A stretch of DNA of 64,000 bases. Source: Fratercula arctica (lineage: Eukaryota; Chordata; Aves; Charadriiformes; Alcidae). The stretch spans positions 123,264,626-123,328,625 of the forward strand of contig CANTUZ010000003.1 of the NCBI GenBank assembly GCA_947846985.1. Direction: 5' to 3'. The notes beneath the pieces are model-generated. The model saw only the letters and a list, made by a program, of their open reading frames with translations, was not told the DNA's origin and ran no database searches. Positions 21,501 through 33,876 of the stretch are shown piece by piece (position 1 is the first letter of the stretch; each line of letters opens with the position of its first letter). Made by a program: the position numbers and the translations under genes.

Positions 21501-22364
21501 CTGGGCGTCCCCACTGCATTCCCCTGGGGTGCCCCCAAACCCACGTCGAGCACGGGGAGGCCACCCCTCCCTTGAGAAAACCCATCGCCAGCCTCTCCCC
21601 AAAACCCCTCTGTCTCCTCCGCCCACCCAAACCCCCTGCCTAAAACTCGGGCTGGGCTGAGCTCCCGTGGCAAGCGTGGCTTGCGAGACGAGAGCCCGGC
21701 AAACCGAAACGCCGAACAGGCCGAGCCCGCTCTGCCAGCTGTGACTCAGCCTTCCCGGCACGGCATCCCAGCCCCCGGCACCATGGCAGGTTTCGGGGAC
21801 CCTTCACTCCAGCAGCTCCAGGGTTGGGACCCCCCTGGCTGGGCGTGAAGACAGGCTACAGCCTGGCGGTGCTTTTGCCTCCGGAACAAAATTAATTCGG
21901 GATTTATTCCTAATGGATGCTCCAGCACCGCCTTCCTCCAGGTGATCCGCCAGCCCTGGGGCACACGCTGGGTCTGGACATGGGCGACATCCCGCAGCGC
22001 TGAGCCCTACAACCTGCCCTGCCTCAGTTTCCCCAGCCGTGCCCTGAGATGAGCGAGACCAACCTCAGCTCAAGGTGCCTGCCCACGTCCCACCTTGCTT
22101 GGCCATCCCAAGCCGGGGTGGGGACGGGGCTGGGGGCACCCCATGGCCTGGGACCCCCCTGGTTCCCACCCACGAGGAAGCCACTCACCCCAGGGTGGTG
22201 CCGGACCCCTGGGCCGGGCCGGGTGCTGCTGGCGCCTCTCGCTGCTCAACTTTGGCCGGGAGCGGTGGCTGGGTGGCACCCGCCGCACCCCGGCTTCCTG
22301 CTCCCGTGGGACGCCCGGCAGCGCCTGGGCCTGACCCAGCGTGTTTCCACGGGCACGTCGGGAG
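21501..22364. other. GC-rich spacer upstream of the adaptor gene
   Basis: Could contain untranslated 5' exons or the adaptor promoter, but I cannot identify either. No TATA box or strong donor stood out on the minus strand. Confidence 0.3.
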
Positions 22365-22975
22365 AACCTGCACCCCGGGGGGGTCCTGCACCCCCAGCAC
22401 CCCTCAAACCTGCACCCCCAAGAGGGGTCCTGGCACCCCGAGAGGTGTCCTGCACCCCCAGAGCCAGCACCCCTAAAATCCATAGCCCCCAGAGGGGCCC
22501 CAGACCCCCAGGAAGGGTCTTACACCCCCAGACCCAGCACCTCAGAGACCTGCACCCCAGGAGGGCTCCTGGTCTCCCAAGAGGGGCTCCTGCACCCCCA
22601 GGCTCAGCACCCCTGAGATGGGCAACCCCAGAGAAAGGGTTCTGGTCCCCCAGGAGGGGTCCTGCACCCCCAGCACCCCTGAAACCTCCACTCCCAGGAG
22701 GACTCCTAGTACCCCAAGAGGTGTCCCAGACCCCCAGGAGGGGTCTTACACCCCCAGATCCAGCACCTCGGAGACCTGCACCCCAGGAGGGGTCCAAGAC
22801 CCCCAGAGCCAGCACCCCTGAAACCCATAGCCCCTGGAGGGGTCCCAGACCCCCAGGAGGGGTCTTAGACCCCCAGACGATGGGAAACCCAGAAAGCGTC
22901 CTGGAGGGGTCCCGCACCCCCACACCCAGCACCCCTGACACCCCTTTGGGGAGCACAGCCCTGCCACTGAGAAGG
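22365..22975. repeat. Degenerate minisatellite with higher-order units
   Basis: Repeats of GAGGGGTCCTGCACCCCCAG and CAGCACCCCTGARACC. A longer block (GGGTCTTACACCCCCAGA...CAGCACCTC.GAGACCTGCACC) recurs 226 bp apart (22515 and 22741), so local duplication exceeds the basic unit. Confidence 0.88.
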
Positions 22976-23059
22976 GCCCCCCAGGACCAGCCCCCTCCTG
23001 ACTCCCCCGTGCTGTCCCCAGGCACCCACCTCTCCTCCAGCTCCTCTGTCCCCACGGCT

Positions 23060-23380
23060 GGCCGTCCCCTCCACCCTGGATCCCGGCCATGCGGGATCAT
23101 CCCGTCCCCATCCATCCCCGAACTCCAGCTGTGCTGGATCCCTGTCCCTCCTGGCTCCCCACCCATCCTGTGCCCCCATCTGTCCTGGATCCACCTCTGT
23201 CCTCGATCACCCTCCATCCTGGATCCTGTCTATCCGGGACCCCTATCCTTCCTGGACCCACATCCATCCTTGATCCCTGCCTCTCCTGGATTCACATCTG
23301 TCCAGGATCTCCACCTCTCCTGGATCCTCATCCACCCTTGATAACCCCCTGTCCTGGATCCCTCCTCCGTCCTGGATCTC
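23060..23380. repeat. Minisatellite of TCCTGGATCC units
   Basis: About 12 irregular units of roughly 24-28 bp, each with CTGGATCC or a near match followed by a pyrimidine-rich CATCTGTC-type stretch. Abuts the CR1 copy beginning at 23381. Confidence 0.85.
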
Positions 23381-24125
23381 ACCTGGGTCGGGGCAATCCC
23401 GAGCACAAATCCAGGCTGGGAGGAGAATGGCTGGAGAGCAGCCCTGAGGAGAAGGACTTGGGGGTGTTGGTGGACAAGAAGCTCCACAGGAGCCGGCACC
23501 GTGCGCTGGCAGCCCAGCAACCCCCCGCAGCCTGGGCTGCATCCCCAGCAGCGTGGGCAGCAGGGCGAGGGGGGGGATTCTGCCCCTCTGCTCCGCTCGG
23601 GGGAGACCCCCCTGCAGCGCTGCCTCCAGCTCTGGGGCCTCAGCACAGGAGAGACACGGAGCTGTTGGAGCGGGGCCAGAGGAGGCCCCGGAGATGCTGG
23701 GAGGGCTGGAGCCCCTCTGCTGGGAGGACAGGCTGAGAGAGCTGGGGGGGTTCAGCCTGGAGAAGAGAAGGCTCCGGGGAGACCTTCCAGCCCCTGCCAG
23801 GCCCTCCAGGGGCTCCAGGAAAGCTGGGGAGGGACTCTGGATCAGGGAGGGGAGCCATGGGACGAGGGGGAAGGGTTTTACGCTGACAGAGGGGAGACTG
23901 AGATGAGAGATTGGGAAGAAATTCTTTGGTGTGAGGGGGGTGAGCCCCTGGCCCAGGTTGCCCAGAGAAGCTGTGGCTGCCCCATCCCTGGAGGGGTTCA
24001 AGGCCAGGTTGGACGGGGCTTGGAGCAACCTGGGCTGGTGGGAGGTGTCCCTGCCCAGGGCAGGGAGTGGCACTGGGTGGGCTTTAAGGTCCCTTCCAAC
24101 ATAAACCATTCTGTGATTCCATGAT
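23381..24125 (+). mobile_element. CR1 LINE, ORF2 C-terminus plus 3' UTR
   Basis: Starts [20 protein letters not shown] then [14 protein letters not shown], the CR1 RT C-terminal region, with frameshifts in a GC-rich stretch. Continues [44 protein letters not shown], and ends AAACCATTCTGTGATTCCATGATG. 5'-truncated, about 745 bp, well preserved. Confidence 0.95.
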
Positions 24126-24528
24126 GACAAAAGATAAATAAATTGCTACTTTCTCCTGTGGAAAGCCTTGTTCTTAATGTGCTCACAAGAGGGTCTCCAG
24201 CCCCAGATGGATGCGTTCTCCCCAAAACCCAGCCTCATTTCTTCCCCTGGAAAGACAACATCCCTTCTCTGCATGGAGGAGGCTTCCTGGGAAAAGAGTC
24301 TGGAGCCGGCTGGGAAACCTGGAGCTGAGGGAACACGGCTTTGCTCCTCGAGACCTGAGCTTTCCACCTCCAGTAATCTTTAGCACGCAGTGAATTTGGG
24401 ATGGAGAGGGGCATTTCCAAGCCCTGTGGGTCTCTACGGCAGGGCAAGCATCCAGCCTGCTACCTGGGATGCTTTTTTGGCCCCTGAGCAAGCTTTGCAG
24501 CATCTTCCCCCTGGGAGAACCCAAAAAC

Positions 24529-24756
24529 GGGAAGGGAAGGGAAGGGAAGGGAAGGGAATAGGGGAAGGGAAGGGAAGGGAAGGGAAGACAAAGGGAAGGG
24601 AAGACAAAGGGAAGAGGAGAGGAGAGGAGAGGAGAGGAGAGGAGAGGAGAGGAGGGAAGAGAAGAGAAGAGAAGGGAAGAGAAGAGAAGAGAAGAGAAGA
24701 GAAGAGAAGGGAAGGGAAGAGAAGAGAAGAGAAGAGAAGAGAAGAGAAGAGAAGAG
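24529..24756. repeat. Purine microsatellite (GGGAA)n / (GAGAA)n / (GGAGA)n
   Basis: About 230 bp of pure purine on plus: GGGAA repeats, GACAAAGGGAAG interruptions, AGGAG repeats, then GAGAA repeats. Directly abuts the tail side of a CR1 fragment. Confidence 0.97.
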
Positions 24757-24797
24757 TTGGAAGGAACCTTCAATGGTCATCTAGTCCGACTGGATGG
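24753..24797 (-). mobile_element. CR1 3'-end remnant
   Basis: GAGTTGGAAGGAACCTTCAATGGTCATCTAGTCC matches the complement of the CR1 3' terminus; the expected octamer tail is replaced by the purine microsatellite. Confidence 0.8.
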
Positions 24798-24812
24798 GTG
24801 CTCTGCTGTAAA

Positions 24813-24902
24813 CTGAAATAAATAAATGTGAATAAATAATAATAAACTAATTAATAAATAAGAAGAAATAATACATAGTAATAAACAACAAATAAATAAT
24901 AT
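24813..24902. repeat. (AATA)n-rich microsatellite
   Basis: Imperfect AATAAATA/AATAATAATA repeats for about 90 bp. Confidence 0.85.
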
Positions 24903-27460
24903 TTCCCTCCCCTCCCAGCCAACATTTCCAAGCCGACGTGTGCGCAACCCAAATGGGGTTGGCAACCCAAAGGGCAAGCACATGCAACACAGGTCCAAAA
25001 GCCGATCGTAACCCAAAGGACAATAACTGCCTTGTCCCAGCCGAGGGAGAGGCACGTTTTTTGGGGAAAAAAAGCCTTTCTGGCTGCAGAGATGCAGGAT
25101 TGCAAGCATCCCAGCCCGTCTGCCTGTCCCGGGAAGCGGGGATCACACCTAAGCGGTTTCAGCGCTGCTCTGAGTCCGGCACATCATCGCCAGAGTATTT
25201 TCCTTATCCCAGGTTCATCTGGAAAGGCGTTGTGGCATGTGTCAGGGTTTTCTGCAGAGGGCAGCACGACCCAGGAGACTGGATGCGTTTTTTTTCCCTC
25301 CTGGTGCCACTGAAAGATGGTGAAGATCCATCAAATCTTATTTTTCAGCAAAATGCTCGATGGAATATTCCCTCACCTCGCTGCCAAAATGCTTTGGAAA
25401 AAGGTCTTCATGAAACGGAGATTGGTAGAAAACGGCATTTTTGACTGTAAAAATTCAGAGCTTTTTTCCTCTACTATTTCCATGTTATAAATGCACTGGG
25501 ATCTGGTGGGATTTGGGGAGCAGTTGTAATCCCACAGAGCTTTGCCGTGTCCAGGCTGCAGGCTCCGAGCTTTGGAGGACGGATCCAGACCAAAAAACAA
25601 CTGTTTTTTTCTGTACAAATACCGAAACAACCCGCATCAGCCCTAAAAAAGAGACGTTCCTACTCTCGCGGCGTCCGGCTGCCCCATCGCTGGAGAAAGA
25701 AAGGTCTTGAGCGAATTAAGGGCTCGTTCAGTCAAGAGCAACAAGCCCCGGGCTCGGCTACAAGAGGAGGATGCTCCGGTGTGAACATCATCGGGTTTTT
25801 AGGTGATTCGCACCAAGGCGGCTGGAGATGTGCCTCCTCCGACAGCGTGAATTGATTCTCTGTCAGCTGAAGCCGTGCGAGCCGGAGCCCGAGGAGAATA
25901 TAAATAAAGGTGGACACGTCGCCTGTCGATTAAATCAGTTTAAATTTGAATTTTAGTTCCTTCCCGAGTGATTTAGCTGCCGACGAGAGGGATGGGGGCA
26001 GCAGGGGGGAAGCCGAGCACCGGGCAGGACCTGGCCTTTCTCAGGGCAGCTCCGTAACACACCTCAGGAGGTTCCCAGGACTTACAGGGAATTAAACATA
26101 TTTTATTCTTGTATTTGCTTCTCACGGAGCGTGCTGAGCAGTCACTGGGGGTACGAGCATGACCCAGCTTATTCTCCAGCCCCTCCACCTGCCCATGTGC
26201 TACTAAATCAACTTCAGCAATCACATAAGCAATTCAATAAGATGGTTCAAGGGTACAAAAATCCTCACCAATATATTGCACTTCAGACAGCCAAGCTGCA
26301 AAAAGCCAGGGCACCGGCTCTCCTTGCTCCTTTCCCGGGGGATTTGCACCCTGCGGGGACCTGGGTATGGTGCGAGGTCGGTCAGGACCATAGAATCATA
26401 GAATGGATGTGGCTCATGGGATGAGAAGCAGGTTTGGGACCTCGGTGGGGACTGGTCCCTTTGCCAGTCAGCCCTGGTAAGAAAACAGGATGGAGGGGGT
26501 GATCCAGCGGCTGGCGCTGGCTCTGAGCTGGGGAGGTTCCTTTGCAAGCGCCTCTGGTGGAGAGTGGGCTGCGCTGGCCCAAATTTTTCCGCTTTTCCCG
26601 TGCATAATTCACTGTGCACCTCCGGGGGGTCCAGCAGCCTCATTGCGCACTAAAGCACCCTCCAAAATCCCCATCACCCAGCCAAGAGGTTTCCTGGGGC
26701 TACAAATACCCTCCCAGGAGCATCTTTGAGGATGCTCCGGTTTGGAGAAGAAACCAGAGGTGGGCAGGAGTCTCACCACTGGCTTCGCATCCCGGGATGC
26801 CGAGCACCCAGGGGCTGGGACGAAACCGATGGGTGGCTGCTGAAATTCCGATGAGCCGAACCCAAGCCAGTGTCTTCCCAAAGCAGTGCCGGTGGTGACA
26901 TTTGACGATCCTGGCCCATTGCCTCTTGTAATTAAACCCTCTGTCTCCAGCAGTCATTTGTCGCCCTATTTTAAGCCGGCTGGAGCTGCTGTGCCATTCT
27001 GACGTTCTTGCTTCAAAATTTAATGACTTTTAAAATTTTCCAGAAGGCTGAAAAATGCAGCTCCGTGGCGTGCCTTCGTCTCCACCTTTCCGTTTTCTCA
27101 CGACATCTCCAGGCTTTTGTGCATTTTAAAAGCGATGGGCACCTGCAGCCAAACCCATCCCCTCGGGAATCGCATGTGGAGGAGCCAACAAGTGGAGGTT
27201 TTGGCCCATCGGTGCAGCGCGGGAGGGCAATGCCACATGCAAAGTTGAGTTTATACCATTTTTATGCCCAATTATGCTGCCTGAAAGGAACCTGGTGAAG
27301 TTTAAGGGTTTCTTGCAAGTGAGCCAGCGCTGTTGGGATGGGTTTCGAGGCAGGTGGCCGCAGGGCTCAACCAGGGTGACACTGCAGTGTCCTTTCCCTG
27401 CTGATTTCCACCCAATTTCCCATCTCTGAGGGATCCCAGAAGCTTTTTGGCTCGCTCTGG
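24903..27460. other. Intergenic/intronic, no gene seen
   Basis: Ordinary non-coding sequence. A short CR1-tail-like CATAGAATCATAGAATGG occurs at 26391-26408 without the rest of the element. 25680-25930 retains several CpGs in otherwise CpG-poor DNA. Confidence 0.35.
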
Positions 27461-27469
27461 CTCTCAGGA

Positions 27470-27735
27470 GTATATATACTGTATATGTATATAGTATATA
27501 CTATAGTGTATATAGAGAATGTATCCTATATGTGTGTATATTTACACACTATATGTACACATAGTATAGTGCATATATAGTATCTATAGAACATAATATA
27601 TAGTATCTATATATACTATCCATATAGATATAGTATAAACATACATACTGCATATATGCTATATATACTGTACAATACCCATACGTATAGTACAGTATAT
27701 ATATGTATGTACATATTTATTATTATATACACGCT
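27470..27735. repeat. AT-rich (TATA/TATG)n palindromic tract
   Basis: About 265 bp of imperfect TATATA, ATAGTATATACTAT and TATGTACATA repeats with many self-complementary segments. Followed by a short CACACGCACATGTGTGCACACACAC stretch to 27776. Confidence 0.92.
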
Positions 27736-27779
27736 TCCTTTTTCTTTACACACACGCACATGTGTGCACACACACATAC

Positions 27780-30700
27780 ATCGAGTCCTGGTACGTATGG
27801 ATCCATATAACAGTTTAAAGTCGCTTTCTTTGTCATGGTTCGACAAGAGCTGATACAACCCCTCCCTGTCACGTCGCAAACTCAGAAGGAACTGGTGGCT
27901 TTGGGTCCTTCTGCTTTTAAATGCCAAAACTGGAAAGACTTGTACCACGGCCCGTTCCTTTCTGACTTTGAGGTCCCCACCAGGCTGGGCACCAAAATAT
28001 GATGAATTAAATCAGGGAGTAATTTAAAGTTGTGTAAACTACACTTAAAGTGTCTGAACGGCCCGGGTGAGTGGCTGCTGCTCCTTGCTGGAGGGCAGAC
28101 ACCCCGCTCATCACCGAATCACTTGCTTTACCACCTCGTTGCCAGCCATGAGCTACCATCTTCCCACCGAGGATCTGCAGGACCATGGCCATCAGGGATG
28201 GGAGCAGGTAAGCTGTGATGCCAGGGATGTCCATACGCTTTATCCAAGGTTCGGTCCCGACTTAACATCCAACATGACCACAAGGGAATATGTTAGGACA
28301 CTGTGGACTCAACGCACATCTCCACCTGTGCATGGCCAGGTGACTTCCAGCAAGATCAGATCACGGAAAAGGAGCAGGGCACAAAGACGTTGGTGCTCAG
28401 CTAATATATATCATCACTTCAGCAGCAGCAGCTGCCAGGAGCACATTCATCTCTCCACCATCGCCTTTCTGGTCAGGCTCCACGTCATGATGATATTTCT
28501 GAGCTTTGGCCCATGATATTTAAAAGTTCAACCAAAAGCTGCTGGTGTCAATGCTTCATTTATTTTGGTGAGCATGCTAAAGCTTTCTCCAGGAGGGTGA
28601 AGCTCACTGCTGTAGCTGTTACTACGTTGAGGTGTATTTTGGGGGCATTTAGGCAACAACCGATCTCCACCTGAGATGATGAAGCTCAGCGCCGGCATTA
28701 GTGGCTTTGTGATTCATCTCACCAACTTCCTCATCCTCTCCTCTGGCTTCACTAAGTCATCACAGTCACTGTCTGGAGGAGACTCCCTGTTCCTGGAGGG
28801 CCATCCAGGACCTCCCCATGCCAGGGTGCTGGCGCTGACCATGACGCCAGGTCTGCACTTTCACACCTTTCCACAAATCCCGGGATTTTGTAGCATTCTG
28901 CAATGTCCTAAAGAAGACCGAAGCCTTGCTTTCTTCCAGCGAGGACGAAAGGAGGGTGGCAGCCAGCCAAAGGCGAGACGAGCTAAGGAACAGCATCCGG
29001 GCTAGGAGTGGGAGACCAGCTGGAAATCATTATCCCAAGGATCCAAATGCAGCCGCAGCACGTTGGTGATCTCCATGTGTTGCACCGCACCTCCCACGCA
29101 TGCTTAACCAGCTCCTGGGGGCTGCAAGAGGCTTGCGGGAAGGGGGTTCACTGTCCCCCACCCATGGCACTTGGGGGTCCCCGTGGAGGTATCAGCAGTG
29201 CTCGGTGCAGATGCACGGGTGGCCATCGGTGCTGCGGTGCCAAAACATTTCAAAACCAGAGAAGAACGTGGTGGCACCATGGAGGTTCAACGCAGGTGTG
29301 TGAGGTCCCCTTGCTTCTCCTCCAGAGCCGTCATCTGCATCTCTCCCTTCCAGATGTGTCACCCCCCATTTCTCTTCCCTTTTTCATGTCCATCCCAGCT
29401 ATGTCTTTAAGCAAAGGGGGTCCAGTATCCGTCGACTCCACCAATCACAAATTTTAGGCACAATGGGCAGAGGGGCATTTTTCCAAGGTAAGACCAGGTG
29501 CTGCGTTGAGCCATTGAGCCCGTTACACAGCAGGAGGAGAGAGGACCAAATGCTGATCACAAGTGGAAAAACAGACCGCCGAATACATAAATAATAATAA
29601 TAATAAAGAGTCTTTGAAAAAGACCTAGTATTAAAGATGCTGTACAAGAGCCTGATGTTTTTATACGAGGACTTTTCTAGCCGTGAAAAGTGGACAGCGG
29701 GATCACACATCACTTGGTGGCAGAATCGATTGAACCAGGACAGAGAAATCTCCAACGTGTTTCATGTCTGATCTTGCTGCGTGTAGGGAATCAGAGCAAA
29801 ATCCACCAGCCACATCCCTGCTGGTAAGAGAAACCGTCCTCTGGTTTTGAGGGTCATCAGCTGGTCCCAGGAGCTCCCAACTAAAGCCTTAGTTTATGAT
29901 GGGAAGCCAGATTTGACCTCAATTTGAAGCAACTCCTCCAGATCTGAAGGGTTTAGAGAAAATGAGATTAGTTCCCAGCCTTCAGCCAGGACCATAAAAA
30001 CGTTGCGATCATTTAATACGTTTATTGGAATGAGGATGCGTTTCTTTGGGCAGCAAGATGGCAGCACATGGAATTCATCAAAGGGCAAAAATCCCAACTC
30101 TCCTCTTGTTTCCACCAGCATAAAATCACCTCTTACTCGGGGGAACCTTCTCCAAGAGCAGAGCTGAGCTCAACTACCGTATCCAGTTTTCACAGTGGCT
30201 GTAGAACTTTACGACTAATGGTATCGTAGCAATATATGCAAAGTCAGCTGTAATTGCAACTCCTCAACGTTAATTTAGTGTTTGGGAGCCATCACAAAAT
30301 TAATATGGTGGCATTAAGTGGCGTATTTGGGTATTTCTTTCTTTTCTTTTTTGGAACCCAAAGTGCAGAAATTGAATACGCAGCATGGTTAAACCGCGTT
30401 GGAGCTGGCAGAAAATGGACTTAAAGTGAAAAAGAATGGCTGGAGATGGAAGAGAGTGCGTACAAGAGCCAAACAACAGCTCCGAAGGCAGATTTGACAA
30501 GAGAAGAGCGAATGAATACACGAAACTCGAGCCTCCTAGCGAGTGCAATAGCCCGAAACAATGCAGAATTGTTAAAACAAAAAGAAGAAAAAAAACAACC
30601 CCAACAAATAAGTTCAGAGCGGTCGGGTTTCTTGCCAAGAGGGTTTTCACATGATTGAATATAATAAAATAAAGTGTTGGCAGAGCTCTGCCTGAAGATG

Positions 30701-31525
30701 ATGGGAAGGAGAAGAAGAAATGACAGTGCAGGGGGGTACAGCGATGGGGCCGGGGGAGCAAAATTGCTTCGTATTATTCCCCGAGTGATGCCCGGTGAAG
30801 CACCCGGGGTCTGCAGGACGCCGGCAGTGATCTTCAAAGCATCCGGGGCCTGCGGTATTGATCTCAAGTGGAAAATATGCAGCGATGTATAGCATAACCA
30901 GCCATCGGCCAGCCGGCAGGATGAAGGGAATCTTTCTTACAAAAGAAAATTGCGTGTAACAGCGGGTCGTAGCGACTGTACCCGCTGGTTGATATTGCAC
31001 GCGAACTCCGCTCCGGCAGATCCCAGCTCGCAGGAGGGGAATGAGGGAAGCAGAGCTGCCACCACAACAAGCTGATTCCGGAGAGGGATGAGGCGCGTAT
31101 GGCTCAATTAGGAACATCTGTCCCCCACCGCCTGCGCTGGCGCCCAGGATCCCATCCCATCTCCAAAGCCTTCTGGAGAACATTGGAAGCCCAAAGATTT
31201 TCACTGTTGTACTGTTACATCCCTATTTCAGGCCTTTTTGCAACCAAAGAATAGGAACAGAGAGGTGATTTTTGGCTTAGCAGCAGGGACCACAAAGGGG
31301 TGTTGTATCCCCAGGCCTTAATGCAGAATTTTTGGGGCAAAGTAGGAAAATCCAGGATTGCCACTGGCAGGTGCCTATTACCCACCGAAGTACAAACCAA
31401 GCGCAGCTTCCCATAGGTGTGTGTTGGTGTTTGTTCTCTGCAGGGGCTTCTGGAGGTGACATCCTGGGGAGTGACCAGAGGGGGCAGGAGGAGAAGGAGC
31501 ATCTCTGAGAGCATCCACTGCATTT
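27780..31525. other. Intergenic/intronic, no gene seen
   Basis: No coding region or recent repeat recognised apart from an (AAT)n run at 29590-29606. 30720-31080 is relatively CpG-rich and may be a conserved non-coding element, unproven. Confidence 0.35.
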
Positions 31526-31957
31526 AGAATCATCGAATTACAGAATGATTTGGGTGGGAAGGGATCTTTAAAGGCCATCTAGTCCAACCCCCTGCCCTGG
31601 GCAGGGACACCTCCTACCAGCCCAGGTTGCTCCAAGCCCCGTCCAACCTGGCCTTGAACCCCTCCAGGGATGGGGCAGCCACAGCTTCTCGGGGCAACCT
31701 GGGCCAGGGGCTCACCCCCCTCACACCAAAGAATTTCTTCCCAATCTCTCATCTCAGTCTCCCCTCTGTCAGTGTAAAACCCTTCCCCCTCGTCCCACGG
31801 CTCCCCTCCCTGATCCAGAGTCCCTCCCCAGCTTTCCTGGAGCCCCTTGAGGGCCTGGCAGGGGCTGGAAGGTCTCTGCGGAGCCTCCTCTTCTCCAGGC
31901 TGAACCCCCCCAGCTCTCTCAGCCTGTCCTCCCAGCAGAGGGGCTCCAGCCTGATCT
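31526..31957 (-). mobile_element. CR1 LINE 3' part
   Basis: Plus strand starts AGAATCATCGAATTACAGAATG (tail complement), then GGTGGGAAGGGATCTTTAAAGG, then the complement of the ORF2 C-terminus to CAGCAGAGGGGCTCCAGCC. Same subfamily as the copies at 23381, 40139, 44832 and 60375. Confidence 0.95.
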
Positions 31958-33791
31958 GATCATCTTCATGGCCCATCATGCCTACTGGGACCCTTGAACG
32001 CACCACGTTATAGTGCAAAGACACTAAAAAGTAGAGCTGAATGTGTTCAGGTGGGATGGGAAATGAGTAGCTGAGAAAACAGCATCTGGATGAGACATCG
32101 CAGACACCACTGGTCAGTTCTTGGCTGATGGTAGATGAAGCACAGGTTGACTTTCTTGGGTGCAAACACTCATAGTTTAGACCCCGTAGTTGAATCCTCC
32201 CCATTTATTTCATCTGCTCAGGAGAGAGTGCAGATGTCAACATCTGGGATGGGTGCTCCTGATGGATGCTGGTGGGACATCCAGGGCAGCAGTCCCACTG
32301 CTGGGCAAGGTCAGCCTGCCCCAGCCCCCGAGCAACAGCTTTTTAACAAGATGAGCTGAAAAATAGCATCCTTCATGCCAAGGAAATCAGAGCTGCGTAA
32401 TAGTCTGCTTATCCCAGAGTCACCCTGCACACTGTCTAGAATGAGAGAAGAAGCCAACAGGAAATGTAATTAAAGCAAAAAAAGAGGATTTAGATCAAAA
32501 CTGCCAGTTTGGCTCCAATTCTGAACTTCCCCAACTGGAGAAATTCAGATCTGCAAGTCTGATCTGGACCATTTATCAGGAGAGCTTCTCTAAAGAGCGG
32601 GGCTCCCAGTCTCTCTTTCTCAGGTACAACCTTGGCCAAAATAAAATTAGAGGTTATTGAAAGCATCTCCTGGAGGTGCAGCGCTTGCCCTTCAAACACA
32701 CGAATTTCCCCAGACTCGTGGACGAGGTGGTATTTTTAATTTCGCTAAGAGTGATGCCTTGGGTTGCTTCCAAGTCCCGGTCAATCAAAAGCATCTCGGG
32801 GCTGCGTGGGGTCGAGCATCTTCTCCAGCAAAGGAGAAAAGCTCCTCAAGCAACCCCAGAAATGCCAAGGGAGGGCACGTGGCAGAAAAGCCGGAGCAGG
32901 AGGCGCAATGCAGTCGGTGAAGTTTGGGACTGACAGGATGACATTATGGAGAATATTCAGTTCCAGAATGAAGCAAAAAAAAAAAAAAAATACTGCAAAA
33001 ACTTTACTAAAGATGATAATTGCTTTTATGAGAGCTGCCAAGGATCTCTTGGCAAGGGACTGAAAATGAGGCAGAATAAAAGAGGAAAGGGAACAGCGCA
33101 GTGAAGAAATTAATGGTGGGAGTGGTGCCTTTTCACATTTAATTCTTCTTTTAAATTTACTGTTAGAACTGTTAGATTTACTGTATTTTTTTGGAAATTA
33201 ATTGATAGTGACACTTCCCAATTTGCTCTCCAAAGCAAGATTCAAAACCACGGGCCCTTGCCACATCCTTAGGAGAAAGGTAAATAAAATTATCCCCCTT
33301 TCAACACGAGGTGGTGAGAGCGAAGCCTCGGTCAGATCCGCAGGCTGAGGAAATCAGGGATCTTCAGGGATTCGCACCAGTTTCCATCATCTGCCAATTT
33401 CCCCAGGAAAGCTTTGCTGCCGCTCCCCAGGCTCAGTGACAGGCGTGCCGAAAAGTCAGGAGATGAATTGAGGGAATCTGAACTCCTGCTTCATGCTACG
33501 AGCCAAACTCGCACTGATTTCAGTGGAAAAAGGGGGTATCGTGCACACACCAGCCACACGCTCCCGAGGAGCCCAGTCCAGCATCTTCTGTGAACTGGTC
33601 CCAGTCCTTCAGAGGGGCCTGGGGAGCAGGAAATGCTGGAGCCAGGAGCAAAAGCCACTTCGTGGACGTGAGCTGTGGGAAGGTGTTCGATTTGATTTCC
33701 CCTGTGCCATCACCCAACGCAGCAAGGCGCAAAACGGGCTGGAGGTGCAAACGGAGGGGAGGACGGTGCATGTGCAGGAGACAGGAAAATT
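31958..33791. other. Intergenic/intronic, no gene seen
   Basis: Non-coding; an A17 run at 32974-32990. Nothing recognised. Confidence 0.35.
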
Positions 33792-33876
33792 AGAGAATCA
33801 TAGAATCAAAGAATCATAAAATCACAGAACCCGAGGTTGGAAGGGACCTCAAGGATCATCTGGTCCAACCTCTGTT
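33792..33876 (-). mobile_element. CR1 3' terminus, second subfamily
   Basis: Repeated AGAATCATAGAATCA-type tail, then GAGGTTGGAAGGGACCTCAAGGATCATCTGGTCCAACC. The CTCAAGGATCATCTGG variant distinguishes it from the other copies here. Confidence 0.9.

Noticed and set aside
19703..21761. 656-, 299- and 335-residue His/Pro/Ala-rich ORFs
   Set aside because: Minisatellite translation; the only real coding parts on that strand are the short splice-bounded exons at 20461-20573 and 20038-20095.
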